Source: Nitrosomonadaceae bacterium (GTDB taxonomy: Bacteria; Pseudomonadota; Gammaproteobacteria; Burkholderiales; Nitrosomonadaceae). From it: 64,000 bases of DNA. Positions 8,169-19,133 of this stretch are shown here, piece by piece (within the stretch, counting starts at the first letter, position 1; the number at the start of each line of letters is the position of its first letter). Under the pieces are notes generated by a model. It ran no database searches, had not been told where the DNA came from, and saw nothing but the letters and a program-made list of their open reading frames with translations. The position numbers and the translations under genes were made by a program. The stretch covers positions 22,408-86,407 of the forward strand of contig PBKR01000034.1 in assembly GCA_002721545.1 (NCBI GenBank). Direction: 5' to 3'.

Positions 8169-10676
8169 ATGAATCTTTTTAAGCTTTCTTTACGCATGCT
8201 CTATCGTGATCTGCGTGCAGGTGAGTTACATGTCCTGATATTTGCACTGATAATTGCAGTGGGTGGAATGACAACAATAGGCTTTTTTACCGATCGGGTT
8301 CAATTGGCTCTTTCTCGACAGGGAAACCAACTACTTGGCGCAGATCTAGTTATTGCCTCTGATCGCTCCTTTTCACAGGATTACATTAGAGAGGCAGTAA
8401 AGCGTGGACTAAATACTTCTACCTCGCTTAAATTTCTTAGTATGGTAGTAAAAGAAGATAAAAATATTTTGGTTGGGATAAAGGCGGTAACTGCTGGTTA
8501 TCCATTACGTGGTGAATTACGTATTACAGATAATCTAGGCAAGGCAATTCCATACAAAAATGATTATGTTGCTGATGGTATTCCATTACCTGGTTCAGTA
8601 TGGGTAGGGGAGAAACTTGCTACTCGCCTTGCACTAACACAGGGGGATGTAATTCAGGTTGGAGACGCACGCTTAATAGTAGTTTCGCAGATTACTATGG
8701 AACCAGATTATTCAATTGGGTTCATAAACCCTGGGCCAAGACTATTGATTAATGCAACTGATCTTCCTGCAACTGGGTTAATACAGCAAGGTAGTCGTAT
8801 TTCTTACCGCTTATTAATTAGCGGTAATGCTAGCTTGATAGAGGATTTTAAGTATTGGGTGCAGCCCAATTTAGAGCCAGGAGAAAGAATACAGGGTATT
8901 CGTGATTCTCGTCCAGAAATTAAAGCGGCGCTTGAGCGGGCAGAAAAATTTTTGAGCCTTGCAGCTATGGCAAGTGTAGTTTTAGCAGCAGCAGCAATAG
9001 CACTAGCAGCGCGACGGTTTACTACACGTCACCAAGATGGGTGTGCAATTATGCGCTGTCTGGGGGCAAGACAGAATGCGATATTATATTTATACCTATG
9101 CCATTTCATCATACTTGGGTTTGTTGCAAGCATAGTGGGATGCTTGTTAGGGTTTTTTTCTCAGGAAGCTCTAGTTTATTGGCTTTCTAAAATGATAGAG
9201 ATTGAATTACCTTTACCAAGTTTATCTCCTTTTATACAAGGTATATTAGTTGGTTTAGTGCTATTACTAGGTTTTGCTTTCCCACCTTTACTCAATTTGC
9301 GTAATGTGCCGGCATTACGTGTCTTACGATGTGATATGGGCACTGCTAGTGTTCAAAGCCTAGCAGGCTATGCATTGGGGCTTGCTGCATTATCAGTATT
9401 GTTTTTGTGGAAAGCTGGCGACATGCATCTTGGTTTTTTAGTTATGACTGGATTTATTGTTGCAATAATAATTTTTGGTCTACTTAGCTTTCTTCTAATA
9501 AAAATTATTTCAAGCCTACGTAGTACAGTAGGGGGAACATGGAAATATGGGTTAGTTGGTATATGGAGGCGTGCTAGTACCAGTGCGATTCAAGCTGTAT
9601 CACTTGGGTTAGGATTGATGTCGTTGTTGACCTTGACGTTAATTCGAGGTGATTTACTACAAAACTGGCATACTAATCTTCCACCGGATACACCTAACCA
9701 TTTTTTAGTAAATATTCAAGAAGACCAGCTACAGGAATTGGCAGCATTTTTTCAGCACAATGAGATCCTGCAGCCCACGGTTTACCCTATGGTAAGGGGG
9801 CGGATCATCTCTATTAATGGCAAAATAGTATTACCAGAAGACTATTCAGATACACGAGCAAAAAGATTGCTGAGAAGGGATTTTAATCTTTCATGGGAAA
9901 ATGATATACGAAGTGATAATCAGATTATAGATGGGCAATGGTGGGAAAATGGAGCTAGGAAAAAAGAAGTTTTATCTATGGAGGAAGGTGTTGCAAAAGC
10001 ATTAGGAGTGCAGCTGGGCGATACGCTATCTTTTGATATTGCGGGTAGTAATTTTTCTGCTGTTGTGAGTAGTATTCGAAAAGTAGATTGGGATTCATTC
10101 CGTGTTAATTTCTTTGCGGTAACTCCTCCAGGTATATTAGATAAATATCCAAAAAGCTATGTTACTAGTTTCTATGTGCCAGAGGGTAGCATAGATATGA
10201 TGAACAAATTGATAAAATCTTTTCCAAATTTTTTGGTTATAGATGTAGAAACTATTATTAAGCAGGTACAAAAAGTTATTGAGCAAGTAACTAAAGCAAT
10301 TGAATTTGTTTTTTTATTTACACTTATATCCGGGCTAATAGTCTTGTATGCGGCAATCATTTCTGCCAAAGATGAACGTATTTATGAGGCTGCAGTCTTC
10401 CGTACTTTGGGAGCAAAGCGTAGACAATTACTTAATATATGGGCAATAGAATTTTTTATACTTGGTGCCGTATCCGGTATATTTTCTTCAATGGGGGCCA
10501 GTGCGCTAGGATATGTTATTGGTAAATTTACATTAAATATTCCTTATACATTTAATATATGGATATGGTTGATAGGATTATTGGTTGGGGTTATAGGTGT
10601 GTTAGTAGCTGGAATGTTGGGGACACGTAATGTGTTATCAAATCCACCAATGAAAGTACTTAGAGAAGTAAGCTAA
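8169..10676 (+). CDS. FtsX-like ABC permease (YbbP family)
   Basis: An 835-residue membrane protein with an N-terminal TM segment (about residues 20-45), a large periplasmic domain, and two FtsX/MacB_PCD-type blocks. Transmembrane clusters lie near residues 265-345, 390-500 and 700-820, about ten helices in all. The phrases ARRFTTRHQDGCAIMRCLGA and DERIYEAAVFRTLGAKRRQLL are the conserved coupling segments of this superfamily, and the duplicate is typical of YbbP. It starts 41 bp after the ATPase gene in the same direction, so the two form one transporter. Its position divergent from the esterase gene matches the known ybbA-ybbP/tesA neighbourhood. Substrate unknown. Confidence 0.9.
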   Translation: MNLFKLSLRMLYRDLRAGELHVLIFALIIAVGGMTTIGFFTDRVQLALSRQGNQLLGADLVIASDRSFSQDYIREAVKRGLNTSTSLKFLSMVVKEDKNILVGIKAVTAGYPLRGELRITDNLGKAIPYKNDYVADGIPLPGSVWVGEKLATRLALTQGDVIQVGDARLIVVSQITMEPDYSIGFINPGPRLLINATDLPATGLIQQGSRISYRLLISGNASLIEDFKYWVQPNLEPGERIQGIRDSRPEIKAALERAEKFLSLAAMASVVLAAAAIALAARRFTTRHQDGCAIMRCLGARQNAILYLYLCHFIILGFVASIVGCLLGFFSQEALVYWLSKMIEIELPLPSLSPFIQGILVGLVLLLGFAFPPLLNLRNVPALRVLRCDMGTASVQSLAGYALGLAALSVLFLWKAGDMHLGFLVMTGFIVAIIIFGLLSFLLIKIISSLRSTVGGTWKYGLVGIWRRASTSAIQAVSLGLGLMSLLTLTLIRGDLLQNWHTNLPPDTPNHFLVNIQEDQLQELAAFFQHNEILQPTVYPMVRGRIISINGKIVLPEDYSDTRAKRLLRRDFNLSWENDIRSDNQIIDGQWWENGARKKEVLSMEEGVAKALGVQLGDTLSFDIAGSNFSAVVSSIRKVDWDSFRVNFFAVTPPGILDKYPKSYVTSFYVPEGSIDMMNKLIKSFPNFLVIDVETIIKQVQKVIEQVTKAIEFVFLFTLISGLIVLYAAIISAKDERIYEAAVFRTLGAKRRQLLNIWAIEFFILGAVSGIFSSMGASALGYVIGKFTLNIPYTFNIWIWLIGLLVGVIGVLVAGMLGTRNVLSNPPMKVLREVS

Positions 10677-10863
10677 TAAATTTAATTTATTGGAGATTTA
10701 CTTATAATTTGACTGTAGTATATTTTTTCTTGGGTTTTTATATGCCTATAGAATTTATTATTAACTTACTATTTATTGCAGATATAAACATAAAAATCCA
10801 TGAATCTTAATAGAGATATTAGCGTATGAGATTAGTATTAAAAATCATATATAGTATTTCTAT

Positions 10864-11331
10864 TTAAAATGGTATGTCGTCATCCATATCTCCAAACCCA
10901 CTACTAGGATTATTTGTAGTGGGATTATTGTTTGCAACGTTATCTTTAGGTGATAAGGTCTTATTATTCTTATTTTCTCCCTCATAGCTGGTGGTTCCAG
11001 ATCTACTACCCAGCATTCTCATTTCATTTGCAATGATTTCTGTTGTATACCGATCAGCACCTGTTTTATCAGTCCATTTACGGGTTTCAAGTCTACCCTC
11101 AACATAGACAGAGCTACCTTTTTTTAGATATTCACCTACAATCTCAGCAAGTTTTCTATAAAAAGTTACACGGTGCCATTCAGTTTTTTCTTTTTTCTCC
11201 CCTGCTTTATCTTTCCAGGTTTCAGAAGTTGCTAATGTGATGTTAGTAACTGCTTCACCATTGGGCATGTAACGAATTTCTGGATCTTTACCAAGATTTC
11301 CAATTAATATCACCTTATTTATTGATGCCAT
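10864..11331 (-). CDS. ssb: Single-stranded DNA-binding protein
   Basis: Binds and protects single-stranded DNA during replication, recombination and repair. The OB fold occupies residues 1-110 ([51 protein letters not shown]). A short, Asn-rich flexible linker follows, and then the acidic tip MDDDIPF used for partner binding. At 155 residues the length is normal. The start codon directly abuts the stop of the upstream MFS gene, and uvrA lies divergent beyond that. This uvrA-MFS-ssb order is a betaproteobacterial pattern. Confidence 0.98.
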   Translation of the reverse strand: MASINKVILIGNLGKDPEIRYMPNGEAVTNITLATSETWKDKAGEKKEKTEWHRVTFYRKLAEIVGEYLKKGSSVYVEGRLETRKWTDKTGADRYTTEIIANEMRMLGSRSGTTSYEGENKNNKTLSPKDNVANNNPTTNNPSSGFGDMDDDIPF

Positions 11332-12717
11332 TTATACTTCCCCCTCTAGTATTTGTACAACTTTTGTTTTATCAAATCCATTAATATCAACTTTTAGATA
11401 AGCGACTCTTTCATTTGCTAATACTAAGGCTTCGTGTACACCATTCACAGATGCTAGCATCTGTGATAATTGATTTGCTTTACCTACTTCCATTTCTTTT
11501 ACTTGGTACATTTTGGTGCGAACAGCTGCTGGAGCCTTCATAGTAATAGCGAGTACTAGCCATAATGCCAGTAGAGCGCCACAAAATGCAAATAATGCTG
11601 AGCTGCCATAATACTCATATAAATAGCCCCCAGCAGTTGCCCCAGTAAATGTTCCTAAAAATTGGATGCTGCTATATATGCCAATGGCTGTTCCTTTTGC
11701 GCCTACCGGAGAAATCTTTGAAATAAGAGATGGCAGACTGGCTTCAAGTAGATTAAATGCAGTAAAGAATACTAACAAAGCAAATACCATGCCCGATATG
11801 GAATCAAGGGTGAAAGTTAATAGGACTTGGCTTACTAGTAATATAAATACTGCTATTGAAAATACTGGTTTAAGTTTAACTTTCCTTTCAGAGTAAATGA
11901 TTACTGGAATAATGAGTAACATTGAAATAAATAATACTGGTAAATATATTTGCCAATGATCATCTATTTCTAACCCAGTTTTTCGTAATGATACCGGAAT
12001 TATAAGCCAAAGTGCCATAAGTGTTGCATGTAATGTAAATACACCAAAATTAAGACGTAATAATTCAGAATCTTGTAGTACATTTACGAAACGCCCAGGA
12101 GCTGCTTCAGTATCTGAATGGAAACGGCAAAGCTGCGGATTAGGAATAATTTTGTAGACTACTAATATAGCTAATAATGCCAGCATACCTGTCATGATAA
12201 AAATCCCTGGTACTCCTATTAGTCGATTTAGTGTAGGTGCAATGATGAGTGATAGGGCAAATACAGTGCCAATAGTCATACCTATTGAGGCCATTGCTTT
12301 GGTACGGTGTTCTTCACGGGTCAGATCAGCGGCTAATGCCATTATTGCTGCAGAGATTGCACCAGAGCCTTGGACAATACGGCCAAGTATTATCCAATAA
12401 ATATTATCAGCAGAAGCCGCTATGAAACTTCCTACAGCAAATAGAATTAAACCAAAATAGATAACAGGTTTACGTCCTATACGATCAGATAGCCAGCCAA
12501 AAGGGATTTGTAATATTGCCTGAGTAAGACCGTAAGCACCAAGTGCAATACCGATTAGTGTGTAATTATTTTCGCCTGGTAGATTCTCTGCGTAGAACGC
12601 AAACACCGGGAGAATAATAAACATTCCAAGCATTCGCAATCCATAGACTACTGCTAAGCCGGCAGTAGCACGCATCTCAATTAGAGACATTTTTTCAGGA
12701 GGCGAAGAGTCAGACAT
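11332..12717 (-). CDS. MFS transporter, YajR-like, with C-terminal ferredoxin-like domain
   Basis: A 12-helix major facilitator (461 residues). The loop 2-3 motif GWLSDRIGRKP and the motif-A-like repeat are visible, and the membrane part ends near residue 395. The last ~60 residues (after the KAPAAVRTKMYQV segment) form a small soluble alpha/beta domain with VNGVHEALVLANERVAYLKV, as in E. coli YajR, where a YAM/HMA-like domain follows helix 12. The transport substrate is unknown. It abuts ssb and lies 66 bp from the divergent uvrA start. YajR-like identity is by architecture and length. Confidence 0.85.
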   Translation of the reverse strand: MSDSSPPEKMSLIEMRATAGLAVVYGLRMLGMFIILPVFAFYAENLPGENNYTLIGIALGAYGLTQAILQIPFGWLSDRIGRKPVIYFGLILFAVGSFIAASADNIYWIILGRIVQGSGAISAAIMALAADLTREEHRTKAMASIGMTIGTVFALSLIIAPTLNRLIGVPGIFIMTGMLALLAILVVYKIIPNPQLCRFHSDTEAAPGRFVNVLQDSELLRLNFGVFTLHATLMALWLIIPVSLRKTGLEIDDHWQIYLPVLFISMLLIIPVIIYSERKVKLKPVFSIAVFILLVSQVLLTFTLDSISGMVFALLVFFTAFNLLEASLPSLISKISPVGAKGTAIGIYSSIQFLGTFTGATAGGYLYEYYGSSALFAFCGALLALWLVLAITMKAPAAVRTKMYQVKEMEVGKANQLSQMLASVNGVHEALVLANERVAYLKVDINGFDKTKVVQILEGEV

Positions 12718-12783
12718 TAATCAAATTAGGAAAATAATGGAAAGTTGGGTATATTAGCAGGTTGCACAGTGCTTAGGTAGCCG

Positions 12784-15609
12784 ATGGAACTTATCAAAAT
12801 TCGTGGTGCACGTACCCATAATCTGAAAAATGTCAGTATTGACCTACCACGTAATAAATTAATCGTGATTACTGGATTGTCGGGGTCAGGCAAATCTTCA
12901 CTTGCATTCGATACTCTTTATGCTGAAGGTCAGAGGCGTTATGTAGAATCTCTTTCAGCTTATGCTAGGCAGTTTCTTAAATTAATGGAGAAACCAGATG
13001 TAGATTTGATTGAGGGGCTTTCTCCTGCAATTGCTATAGAACAGAAAGCAACCTCTCATAACCCTCGCTCTACAGTTGGTACTGTCACTGAAATTCATGA
13101 TTACATGCGTTTATTATTTGCACGTATTGGAGATCCACAGTGTCCAGATCACGGGATTACTCTTTCAGTTCAGAGTGTTTCACAGATGGTAGATCACGTA
13201 TTACAACTTCCAGAAAATACGAAATTAATGATTCTTTCTCCGCTTGTAGTAGAACGTAAGGGAGAGCAAATAGATCTTTTTGAAGAATTATGTGCACAAG
13301 GCTTTGTGCGTTTAAGGATTGATGGGAAAATTTATGAAATTGATAATCTACCAAGATTAAAAAAAACGAAAAAGCATACTATAGAAATAGTAGTTGATAG
13401 GTTAAGGGTTTCATCAGATAGTAAGCAGCGTATTGCAGAGTCATTTGAAACAGCATTGCGTCATTCTGATGGGAAGGCTCTTGCTGTAGAAATAGATTCT
13501 GGTTATGAGCATCTATTCTCTGCAAAATTTAGTTGTCCAATTTGTAGTTATTCTTTGGCAGAATTAGAACCAAGATTATTTTCTTTTAATAATCCAATGG
13601 GAGCATGTAAAGAGTGTGATGGTCTTGGTCAGATTACTTTCTTTGATCCTAATCGGGTTGTTGCTTTTCCTCATCTTTCATTAGCATCAGGCGCAATTAA
13701 AGGATGGGATCGGCGTAATCAATTTTATTTCCAGATTTTAATGGGCCTCTCACAGCACTATGATTTTGATTTAGAGGAGCCATTTGAGCAGCTTTCTTTA
13801 GATGTTAAAAATATTATTTTACAAGGATCAGGGAAAGAAAAAATATTATTTTTCTATTTAAATGGGAATGGATCTAGAATTAAACGAGAGCATTCCTTTG
13901 AGGGCGTTATTCCTAACCTAAAGCGCCGCTATAAAGAAACAGACTCATTAGTGGTTCGTGAAGAGTTAGCAAAGTATTTAAATTCTCAAATTTGTCCAGA
14001 GTGTGAAGGAGCACGTCTTTGCCGTGAAGCTCGCCACGTTAAGGTTAGTGGAAAAACTATTTATGAAATTAATGCATTGCCACTGAAGTTGGCAAGAAAT
14101 TATTTTAATAAAATAAAGCTCAGTGGGTATAAGCGCTCCGTTGCTGAGAGAATCATCCATGAAATCTCCAGTCGTTTACAGTTTTTAAATAATGTTGGGC
14201 TTGATTACCTATCTTTAGACCGCTCTGCTGATACATTATCAGGGGGTGAATCACAGCGTATTCGATTAGCGAGTCAAATTGGATCAGGCCTGACAGGTGT
14301 AATGTATGTTCTAGATGAGCCATCTATTGGATTGCATCAACGTGATAATGAGCGTCTTCTAGGCACTCTAAAAAACTTACGTGATCTTGGTAATAGTGTG
14401 ATTGTCGTGGAACATGATCGAGATGCAATACTTTCCGCTGATTATGTTGTTGATATGGGTCCTGGAGCAGGTGAGCATGGTGGACTTGTTGTTGCTCAGG
14501 GTGGGCCAAAAGTTGTTTTTGAGAATAAAAATTCTCTTACTGGAAAATATATATCTGGGGAATTAGATATTGAATTGCCTATAAAGAGAGTTAAACCAAA
14601 AGATGACCGTTGGTTATTCATCATGGGAGCTTCAGGTAATAATTTGAAGGATGTTAATTTTAGTTTGCCTATAGGTATGTTTATTTGTGTCACTGGCGTA
14701 TCTGGCTCTGGTAAGTCTACACTTGTAAATAACACTCTTTACTATGCTATGGCACGACATCTATATGGGAGTAGTGTAGAGCCTGCATCTTTTCAGTCCA
14801 TCGAAGGAACAGCGTATTTTGATAAAGTTATTAATATGGATCAGAGTCCAATAGGGCGTACTCCACGATCTAATCCAGCAACTTATACTGGTTTATTCAC
14901 GCCCATACGAGAATTGTTTGCAGGCGTCCCTCAGGCACGAGAGCGAGGCTATAGTCCTGGTAGATTCTCTTTTAATGTAAAAGGTGGTCGTTGTGAATCA
15001 TGCCAGGGAGATGGTTTAATTAAAGTGGAAATGCATTTTTTACCAGATATTTATGTAACCTGTGACATTTGCCACGGTAAACGTTATAACCGTGAAACAC
15101 TTGAAATTAAATACAAGAGCAAAAATATTTTTGATGTCTTACAAATGACCGTTGAGCAGGCGTATGATTTTTTTTCTCAAGTCCCAATTTTGGCTCGTAA
15201 ATTAAGAACTTTGCTAGATGTGGGATTAGGTTATATTAAGCTAGGGCAGCCAGCTACAACACTATCAGGAGGTGAAGCCCAGCGAGTTAAATTATCATTA
15301 GAACTTTCAAAGCGGGATACAGGGCGTACCTTGTACATACTTGATGAGCCTACTACAGGACTGCATTTTAAAGACATCGATATGCTGTTAAAAGTACTAC
15401 ACCGATTAAGAGAACATGGAAATACAGTAGTTGTAATTGAGCATAATTTAGATGTAATTAAAACGGCAGATTGGATCATTGATCTTGGTCCTGAAGGAGG
15501 TGATGCTGGTGGGAAGATTATTGCTGAAGGCCCTCCAGAGGAAGTTGCAGAGCATAGGTCTAGTTATACAGGGGGTTATCTTAAAAAAATCCTTGATATA
15601 GGAGATTAG
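12784..15609 (+). CDS. uvrA: Excinuclease ABC subunit A
   Basis: Damage-recognition ATPase of nucleotide excision repair; works as a dimer with UvrB to locate distorted DNA before UvrC cuts. The 941-residue protein has two ABC cassettes. The first has Walker [10 protein letters not shown] and signature LSGGESQR, the second GVSGSGKST and LSGGEAQR. Zinc fingers are visible as CPICSYSL...CKECDGLG and CESCQGDGL...[25 protein letters not shown] is the textbook start. Length and all motifs are normal. Confidence 0.99.
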   Translation: MELIKIRGARTHNLKNVSIDLPRNKLIVITGLSGSGKSSLAFDTLYAEGQRRYVESLSAYARQFLKLMEKPDVDLIEGLSPAIAIEQKATSHNPRSTVGTVTEIHDYMRLLFARIGDPQCPDHGITLSVQSVSQMVDHVLQLPENTKLMILSPLVVERKGEQIDLFEELCAQGFVRLRIDGKIYEIDNLPRLKKTKKHTIEIVVDRLRVSSDSKQRIAESFETALRHSDGKALAVEIDSGYEHLFSAKFSCPICSYSLAELEPRLFSFNNPMGACKECDGLGQITFFDPNRVVAFPHLSLASGAIKGWDRRNQFYFQILMGLSQHYDFDLEEPFEQLSLDVKNIILQGSGKEKILFFYLNGNGSRIKREHSFEGVIPNLKRRYKETDSLVVREELAKYLNSQICPECEGARLCREARHVKVSGKTIYEINALPLKLARNYFNKIKLSGYKRSVAERIIHEISSRLQFLNNVGLDYLSLDRSADTLSGGESQRIRLASQIGSGLTGVMYVLDEPSIGLHQRDNERLLGTLKNLRDLGNSVIVVEHDRDAILSADYVVDMGPGAGEHGGLVVAQGGPKVVFENKNSLTGKYISGELDIELPIKRVKPKDDRWLFIMGASGNNLKDVNFSLPIGMFICVTGVSGSGKSTLVNNTLYYAMARHLYGSSVEPASFQSIEGTAYFDKVINMDQSPIGRTPRSNPATYTGLFTPIRELFAGVPQARERGYSPGRFSFNVKGGRCESCQGDGLIKVEMHFLPDIYVTCDICHGKRYNRETLEIKYKSKNIFDVLQMTVEQAYDFFSQVPILARKLRTLLDVGLGYIKLGQPATTLSGGEAQRVKLSLELSKRDTGRTLYILDEPTTGLHFKDIDMLLKVLHRLREHGNTVVVIEHNLDVIKTADWIIDLGPEGGDAGGKIIAEGPPEEVAEHRSSYTGGYLKKILDIGD

Positions 15610-15688
15610 AAGTAAATAAACTGCATTTTCTTAAGCTTTCATTTGCTACTCTTGGCATTGCCATTATGTAACTTCTCCAAGCAAAGCA

Positions 15689-15823
15689 ATGAATTGGAAA
15701 GATCCTTGTATAAGCGCTAAACAGATAGGCCTCAAGCTCATATTATTTATCATTACTATCTTGGATTTAGCAGAGGGTGCTATATTAAAAATATTTTCTC
15801 AGCCTCATGTTCTATGGGCTTAA
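15689..15823 (+). CDS. Possible small membrane protein (44 residues)
   Basis: In the ~500-bp gap between uvrA and phoB, an ATG-started frame encodes MNWKDPCISAKQIG, one hydrophobic helix (LKLILFIITILDLAEGAILKIF) and a short tail, ending TAA. Composition resembles a real one-helix protein, but there is no Shine-Dalgarno sequence, and a random AT-rich frame could look the same. It may also be the N-terminal remnant of a longer membrane protein. I see nothing else in this gap: no clear pho box or terminator. Confidence 0.2.
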   Translation: MNWKDPCISAKQIGLKLILFIITILDLAEGAILKIFSQPHVLWA

Positions 15824-16106
15824 AGATATAATTGTATGTGCCTAGAATGTCCAAGTATTAGTATTTCTATCATTTTATTTATGTAATGGAAGCGCCTTTT
15901 TTTTGCCTATGAAAATAAACAGGGTAAGATATAAAACTAGATGGCACATTAATCATGTTTCTTAAGTTTTTATGTTATTTCAGGAAATATTCTTAAAAGG
16001 CTACTTAAATTGAGTTATTCATTACATATTCTAGTGTAAATTTGTATTCTTTTTACGTTACCTTAGTACTAAAATAGTATTATGATCCTATCAAAGGAAA
16101 ATATAA

Positions 16107-16796
16107 ATGGCGGCTATTTTAATAGTAGAAGATGAGCCAGCAATTCAGGAATTAATTTCTTATCGCTTGCAACAAGCTGAGCATGAAACATTTTGTGCTA
16201 AGGATGCAGAGCAAGCTATTAAAATAGTGAATGATGTATTACCTGATTTAGTGTTACTCGATTGGATGCTACCTGGAATGAGTGGGATTGAGCTTGCGAA
16301 AACATTGAGACGAGTCCCTAGGACTAAGAATATTCCTATTATTATGCTTACTGCACGCGTAGAGGAAAGTGATAAAGTCTCTGGGTTGGAGGTGGGTGCA
16401 GATGACTATATTACAAAGCCATTCTCGCCCCGTGAATTGATTGCAAGGATTAAGGCGGTTTTACGAAGACGTTCACCAGAGGTTGCGGATGATGTTGTTG
16501 AAATAAATGGATTAAAGCTCGATCCGGTTACGCATCGAGTTACTGTAAATGACAATGAAATAATATTAGGCCCAACAGAGTTTAGGTTGTTATATTTTTT
16601 AATGACCCATCCAGAGCGAGTGCACTCTCGGCCACAATTACTTGATGGGGTATGGGGGGATCATATTTTTGTTGAAGATCGAACTGTTGATGTGCATATT
16701 AGAAGATTACGTAAAATATTGGAGCCTGTTGGAAAAGACGGATTAGTGCAAACTGTAAGAGGATCCGGTTATCGACTATCTGTTGGTAGAGCATAG
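16107..16796 (+). CDS. phoB: Phosphate regulon response regulator PhoB
   Basis: OmpR-family DNA-binding response regulator, phosphorylated by PhoR when phosphate is scarce and then activating the Pho regulon. The receiver domain covers residues 1-120 with the acidic pair DE near the start, phospho-acceptor Asp in LVLLDWMLPG, Thr/Ser in MLTARVE and Lys in TKPFSPREL. The winged-helix domain (130-229) has FRLLYFLMTHP and VDVHIRRLRKIL. The length of 229 residues is exact for PhoB. phoR follows 54 bp downstream. No pst or pho transport genes are in the window. Confidence 0.95.
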   Translation: MAAILIVEDEPAIQELISYRLQQAEHETFCAKDAEQAIKIVNDVLPDLVLLDWMLPGMSGIELAKTLRRVPRTKNIPIIMLTARVEESDKVSGLEVGADDYITKPFSPRELIARIKAVLRRRSPEVADDVVEINGLKLDPVTHRVTVNDNEIILGPTEFRLLYFLMTHPERVHSRPQLLDGVWGDHIFVEDRTVDVHIRRLRKILEPVGKDGLVQTVRGSGYRLSVGRA

Positions 16797-16850
16797 GCTA
16801 TGGGGTAATATAGAAATGATGATTTTGTTTTATTCTTAGGAATAAATTAC

Positions 16851-18161
16851 TTGTACCATTTCTCAGGAAATTTAATAGTTGTTATGCTACTTACTGCTGT
16901 AGCTGGGGGGCTATGGTTGATTTTAGATATTACTACTGCGCTATTATTCTATAGTGTGTCATTATTATTACTTGTGGCCTATCATTTGTATTATTTAACT
17001 GTTTTAGATAAGTGGCTACAAATTCAGGACCCTATATCTACTGCTGTACCAGATGGCTCTGGTATATGGGGTGATGTATTTGCACGATTAGCTAGGCTTA
17101 TACGGATTCAGAGTCAAAGTAATCAACAATTAAGCCAGGCATTTGAACGCCTCAGGCGAGCAACCTCAGCCATGCCTGAGGGTGTGATCATTCTAGATGA
17201 ATCAGATCGTATTGAATGGTGTAATCCAGTTTCTGAGAAACATTTTGGTATAGATTTTAAAAGAGACGCCGATCAACAAATTACATTTCTAGTGCGGCAG
17301 CAACAATTTGCTGAGTATTTATTAACCCATAATTACAGTGAGCCTTTGGTAGTTAAACAGGCAAGGAATCAAGAATTAATTCTTTCTTTACAGCTAGTGC
17401 CGTATGGAGACAAGCAAAAATTACTGATAAGCCGAGATATTACAAGTCTTGAAAGAGTTGAGACAATGAGAAGAGATTTCGTTGCTAATGTTTCGCATGA
17501 ATTACGTACACCCTTGACAGTAATTGGTGGTTTTTTTGAAACGGCAGCTGAAGAAAATTGGATATCATCGGAAATGGGTAAGCGAGCTCTTATTCTCATG
17601 ACTGATCAGACTAGTCGTATGCAACGCTTAGTAGAGGACTTACTAACACTTTCACGACTTGAGAATACACAAAATCAGGTACAAGATGAAAATATTAATA
17701 TTAATGAAATATTGTATGAGTTATACAATGAGGCAGAATCTTTAAGTGCGGGGCGTCATCATATTAACCTTACTCTTAATACTGATGCAAAATTACGAGG
17801 AAGTGCAGATGAATTAAGAAGTGCATTTAGTAACCTTGTTACTAATGCTATACGATATACTTCAGATGGAGGGAAGGTTGATTTGAGATGGAGCTATGAA
17901 AATGGGAAAAGTGTTTTTACTGTGCAGGATAGCGGTATTGGTATTGATAAAGAACATATTCCTCGTTTGGCTGAACGCTTCTACCGGATAGATCTAAGCC
18001 GTTCACAAGAAACTGGTGGAACTGGTTTAGGACTTGCAATTGTTAAACATATATTGAGCCGTCATCAGGCACATTTAGAAATTGTTAGTGAACCAGGGAA
18101 GGGAAGTTCTTTTAGTGTATGGTTTCCAGAAAATCGAACAGTAGTTGTAGAAAATGGGTAG
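16851..18161 (+). CDS. phoR: Phosphate regulon sensor histidine kinase PhoR
   Basis: Membrane sensor kinase partner of PhoB. The start is a TTG at 16851 with AGGA about 10 nt upstream. Two hydrophobic segments (about residues 8-45) and a DUF3329-like linker come first, then a PAS domain (about 100-200; MPEGVIILDESDRIEWCNP). The HisKA box FVANVSHELRTPL carries the phospho-His. The ATPase domain has N-box LVTNAIRYT, G1 DSGIGID and G2 GGTGLGLAIVKHI. All catalytic boxes are intact, and 436 residues is normal. Operon with phoB. Confidence 0.95.
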   Translation: MYHFSGNLIVVMLLTAVAGGLWLILDITTALLFYSVSLLLLVAYHLYYLTVLDKWLQIQDPISTAVPDGSGIWGDVFARLARLIRIQSQSNQQLSQAFERLRRATSAMPEGVIILDESDRIEWCNPVSEKHFGIDFKRDADQQITFLVRQQQFAEYLLTHNYSEPLVVKQARNQELILSLQLVPYGDKQKLLISRDITSLERVETMRRDFVANVSHELRTPLTVIGGFFETAAEENWISSEMGKRALILMTDQTSRMQRLVEDLLTLSRLENTQNQVQDENININEILYELYNEAESLSAGRHHINLTLNTDAKLRGSADELRSAFSNLVTNAIRYTSDGGKVDLRWSYENGKSVFTVQDSGIGIDKEHIPRLAERFYRIDLSRSQETGGTGLGLAIVKHILSRHQAHLEIVSEPGKGSSFSVWFPENRTVVVENG

Positions 18162-18194
18162 ATTTTATATGTCAGAAATATTTTTATTCTTTAA

Positions 18195-19085
18195 ATGTTC
18201 AAGAATCTAGAAAATTTTGTTGGTAATACTCCTTTGGTAAGATTAAATCGCTTGCCAGGTAAGACTAGTAATATTCTTCTTGCTAAGTTAGAAGGGAATA
18301 ATCCTGCAGGATCTGTAAAAGATCGCCCAGCCTTATCTATGGTCTTAAATGCACAGAAACGTGGGAAAATTAAGCCAGGTGACACTTTGATAGAAGCTAC
18401 TAGCGGAAATACTGGTATAGCTTTATCGATGGTTGCTGCAATGCTTGGTTATCGAATGATCTTAGTAATGCCAGAGCACCTAAGTGTAGAAAGACGTCAG
18501 TCTATGAGCGCATATGGCGCAGAGATTGTATTGAATTCAAAAGAGGGTGGGATGGAGGAAGCAAGGGACATAGCAGAACGTATGAGTAAAGAGGGGCGTG
18601 GATTTATTCTGAATCAATTTTCTAATTTTGATAATCCATTAGCACATTACAAAAGTACGGCACCAGAAATTTGGAATGATACTAAAGGTAAAATTACTCA
18701 TTTTGTAAGCAGTATGGGGACTACAGGTACAATTATGGGCTGTTCTAGATACCTGAAAGAAAAAAATTCATCAATCAATATTATTGGAGTACAGCCTAAA
18801 GAAGGGGCTCAGATCCCTGGGATCAGGAAATGGCCAGAGGCATATCTACCAAGAATTTATGATGTGGAACAAGTAGATAGAATCATGTTAGTTTCTCAGG
18901 AAGATGCAGAAGACTATACTAAGCGCTTAGCTAGAGAAGAAGGGATATTTGCAGGGATCTCATCGGGAGGAGCCTTATCTGCAGCCCTTCAGGTCTCTTC
19001 TAGTGTAGAAAACTCTGTAATTGTTTTTATCGTATGTGATCGTGGTGATAGGTATCTTTCAACTGATGTTTTCTTAAATAAATAA
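18195..19085 (+). CDS. cysM: Cysteine synthase B (O-acetylserine sulfhydrylase)
   Basis: PLP enzyme making cysteine from O-acetylserine and sulfide or thiosulfate. The start MFKNLENFVGNTPLVRL and the PLP-lysine motif NNPAGSVKDRPA (about residues 35-46) are standard, as is the substrate loop TSGNTG. The short length of 296 residues and the SVKDRPALSM segment fit CysM rather than CysK. It lies 33 bp after phoR and 48 bp before the exonuclease gene; cysM next to a PolB-like exonuclease gene is a recurrent betaproteobacterial neighbourhood. Confidence 0.93.
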   Translation: MFKNLENFVGNTPLVRLNRLPGKTSNILLAKLEGNNPAGSVKDRPALSMVLNAQKRGKIKPGDTLIEATSGNTGIALSMVAAMLGYRMILVMPEHLSVERRQSMSAYGAEIVLNSKEGGMEEARDIAERMSKEGRGFILNQFSNFDNPLAHYKSTAPEIWNDTKGKITHFVSSMGTTGTIMGCSRYLKEKNSSINIIGVQPKEGAQIPGIRKWPEAYLPRIYDVEQVDRIMLVSQEDAEDYTKRLAREEGIFAGISSGGALSAALQVSSSVENSVIVFIVCDRGDRYLSTDVFLNK

Positions 19086-19133
19086 AAATAGTCATAGATT
19101 GAAGTCAGAATAAATTTATTTATAGAGGTGTAT

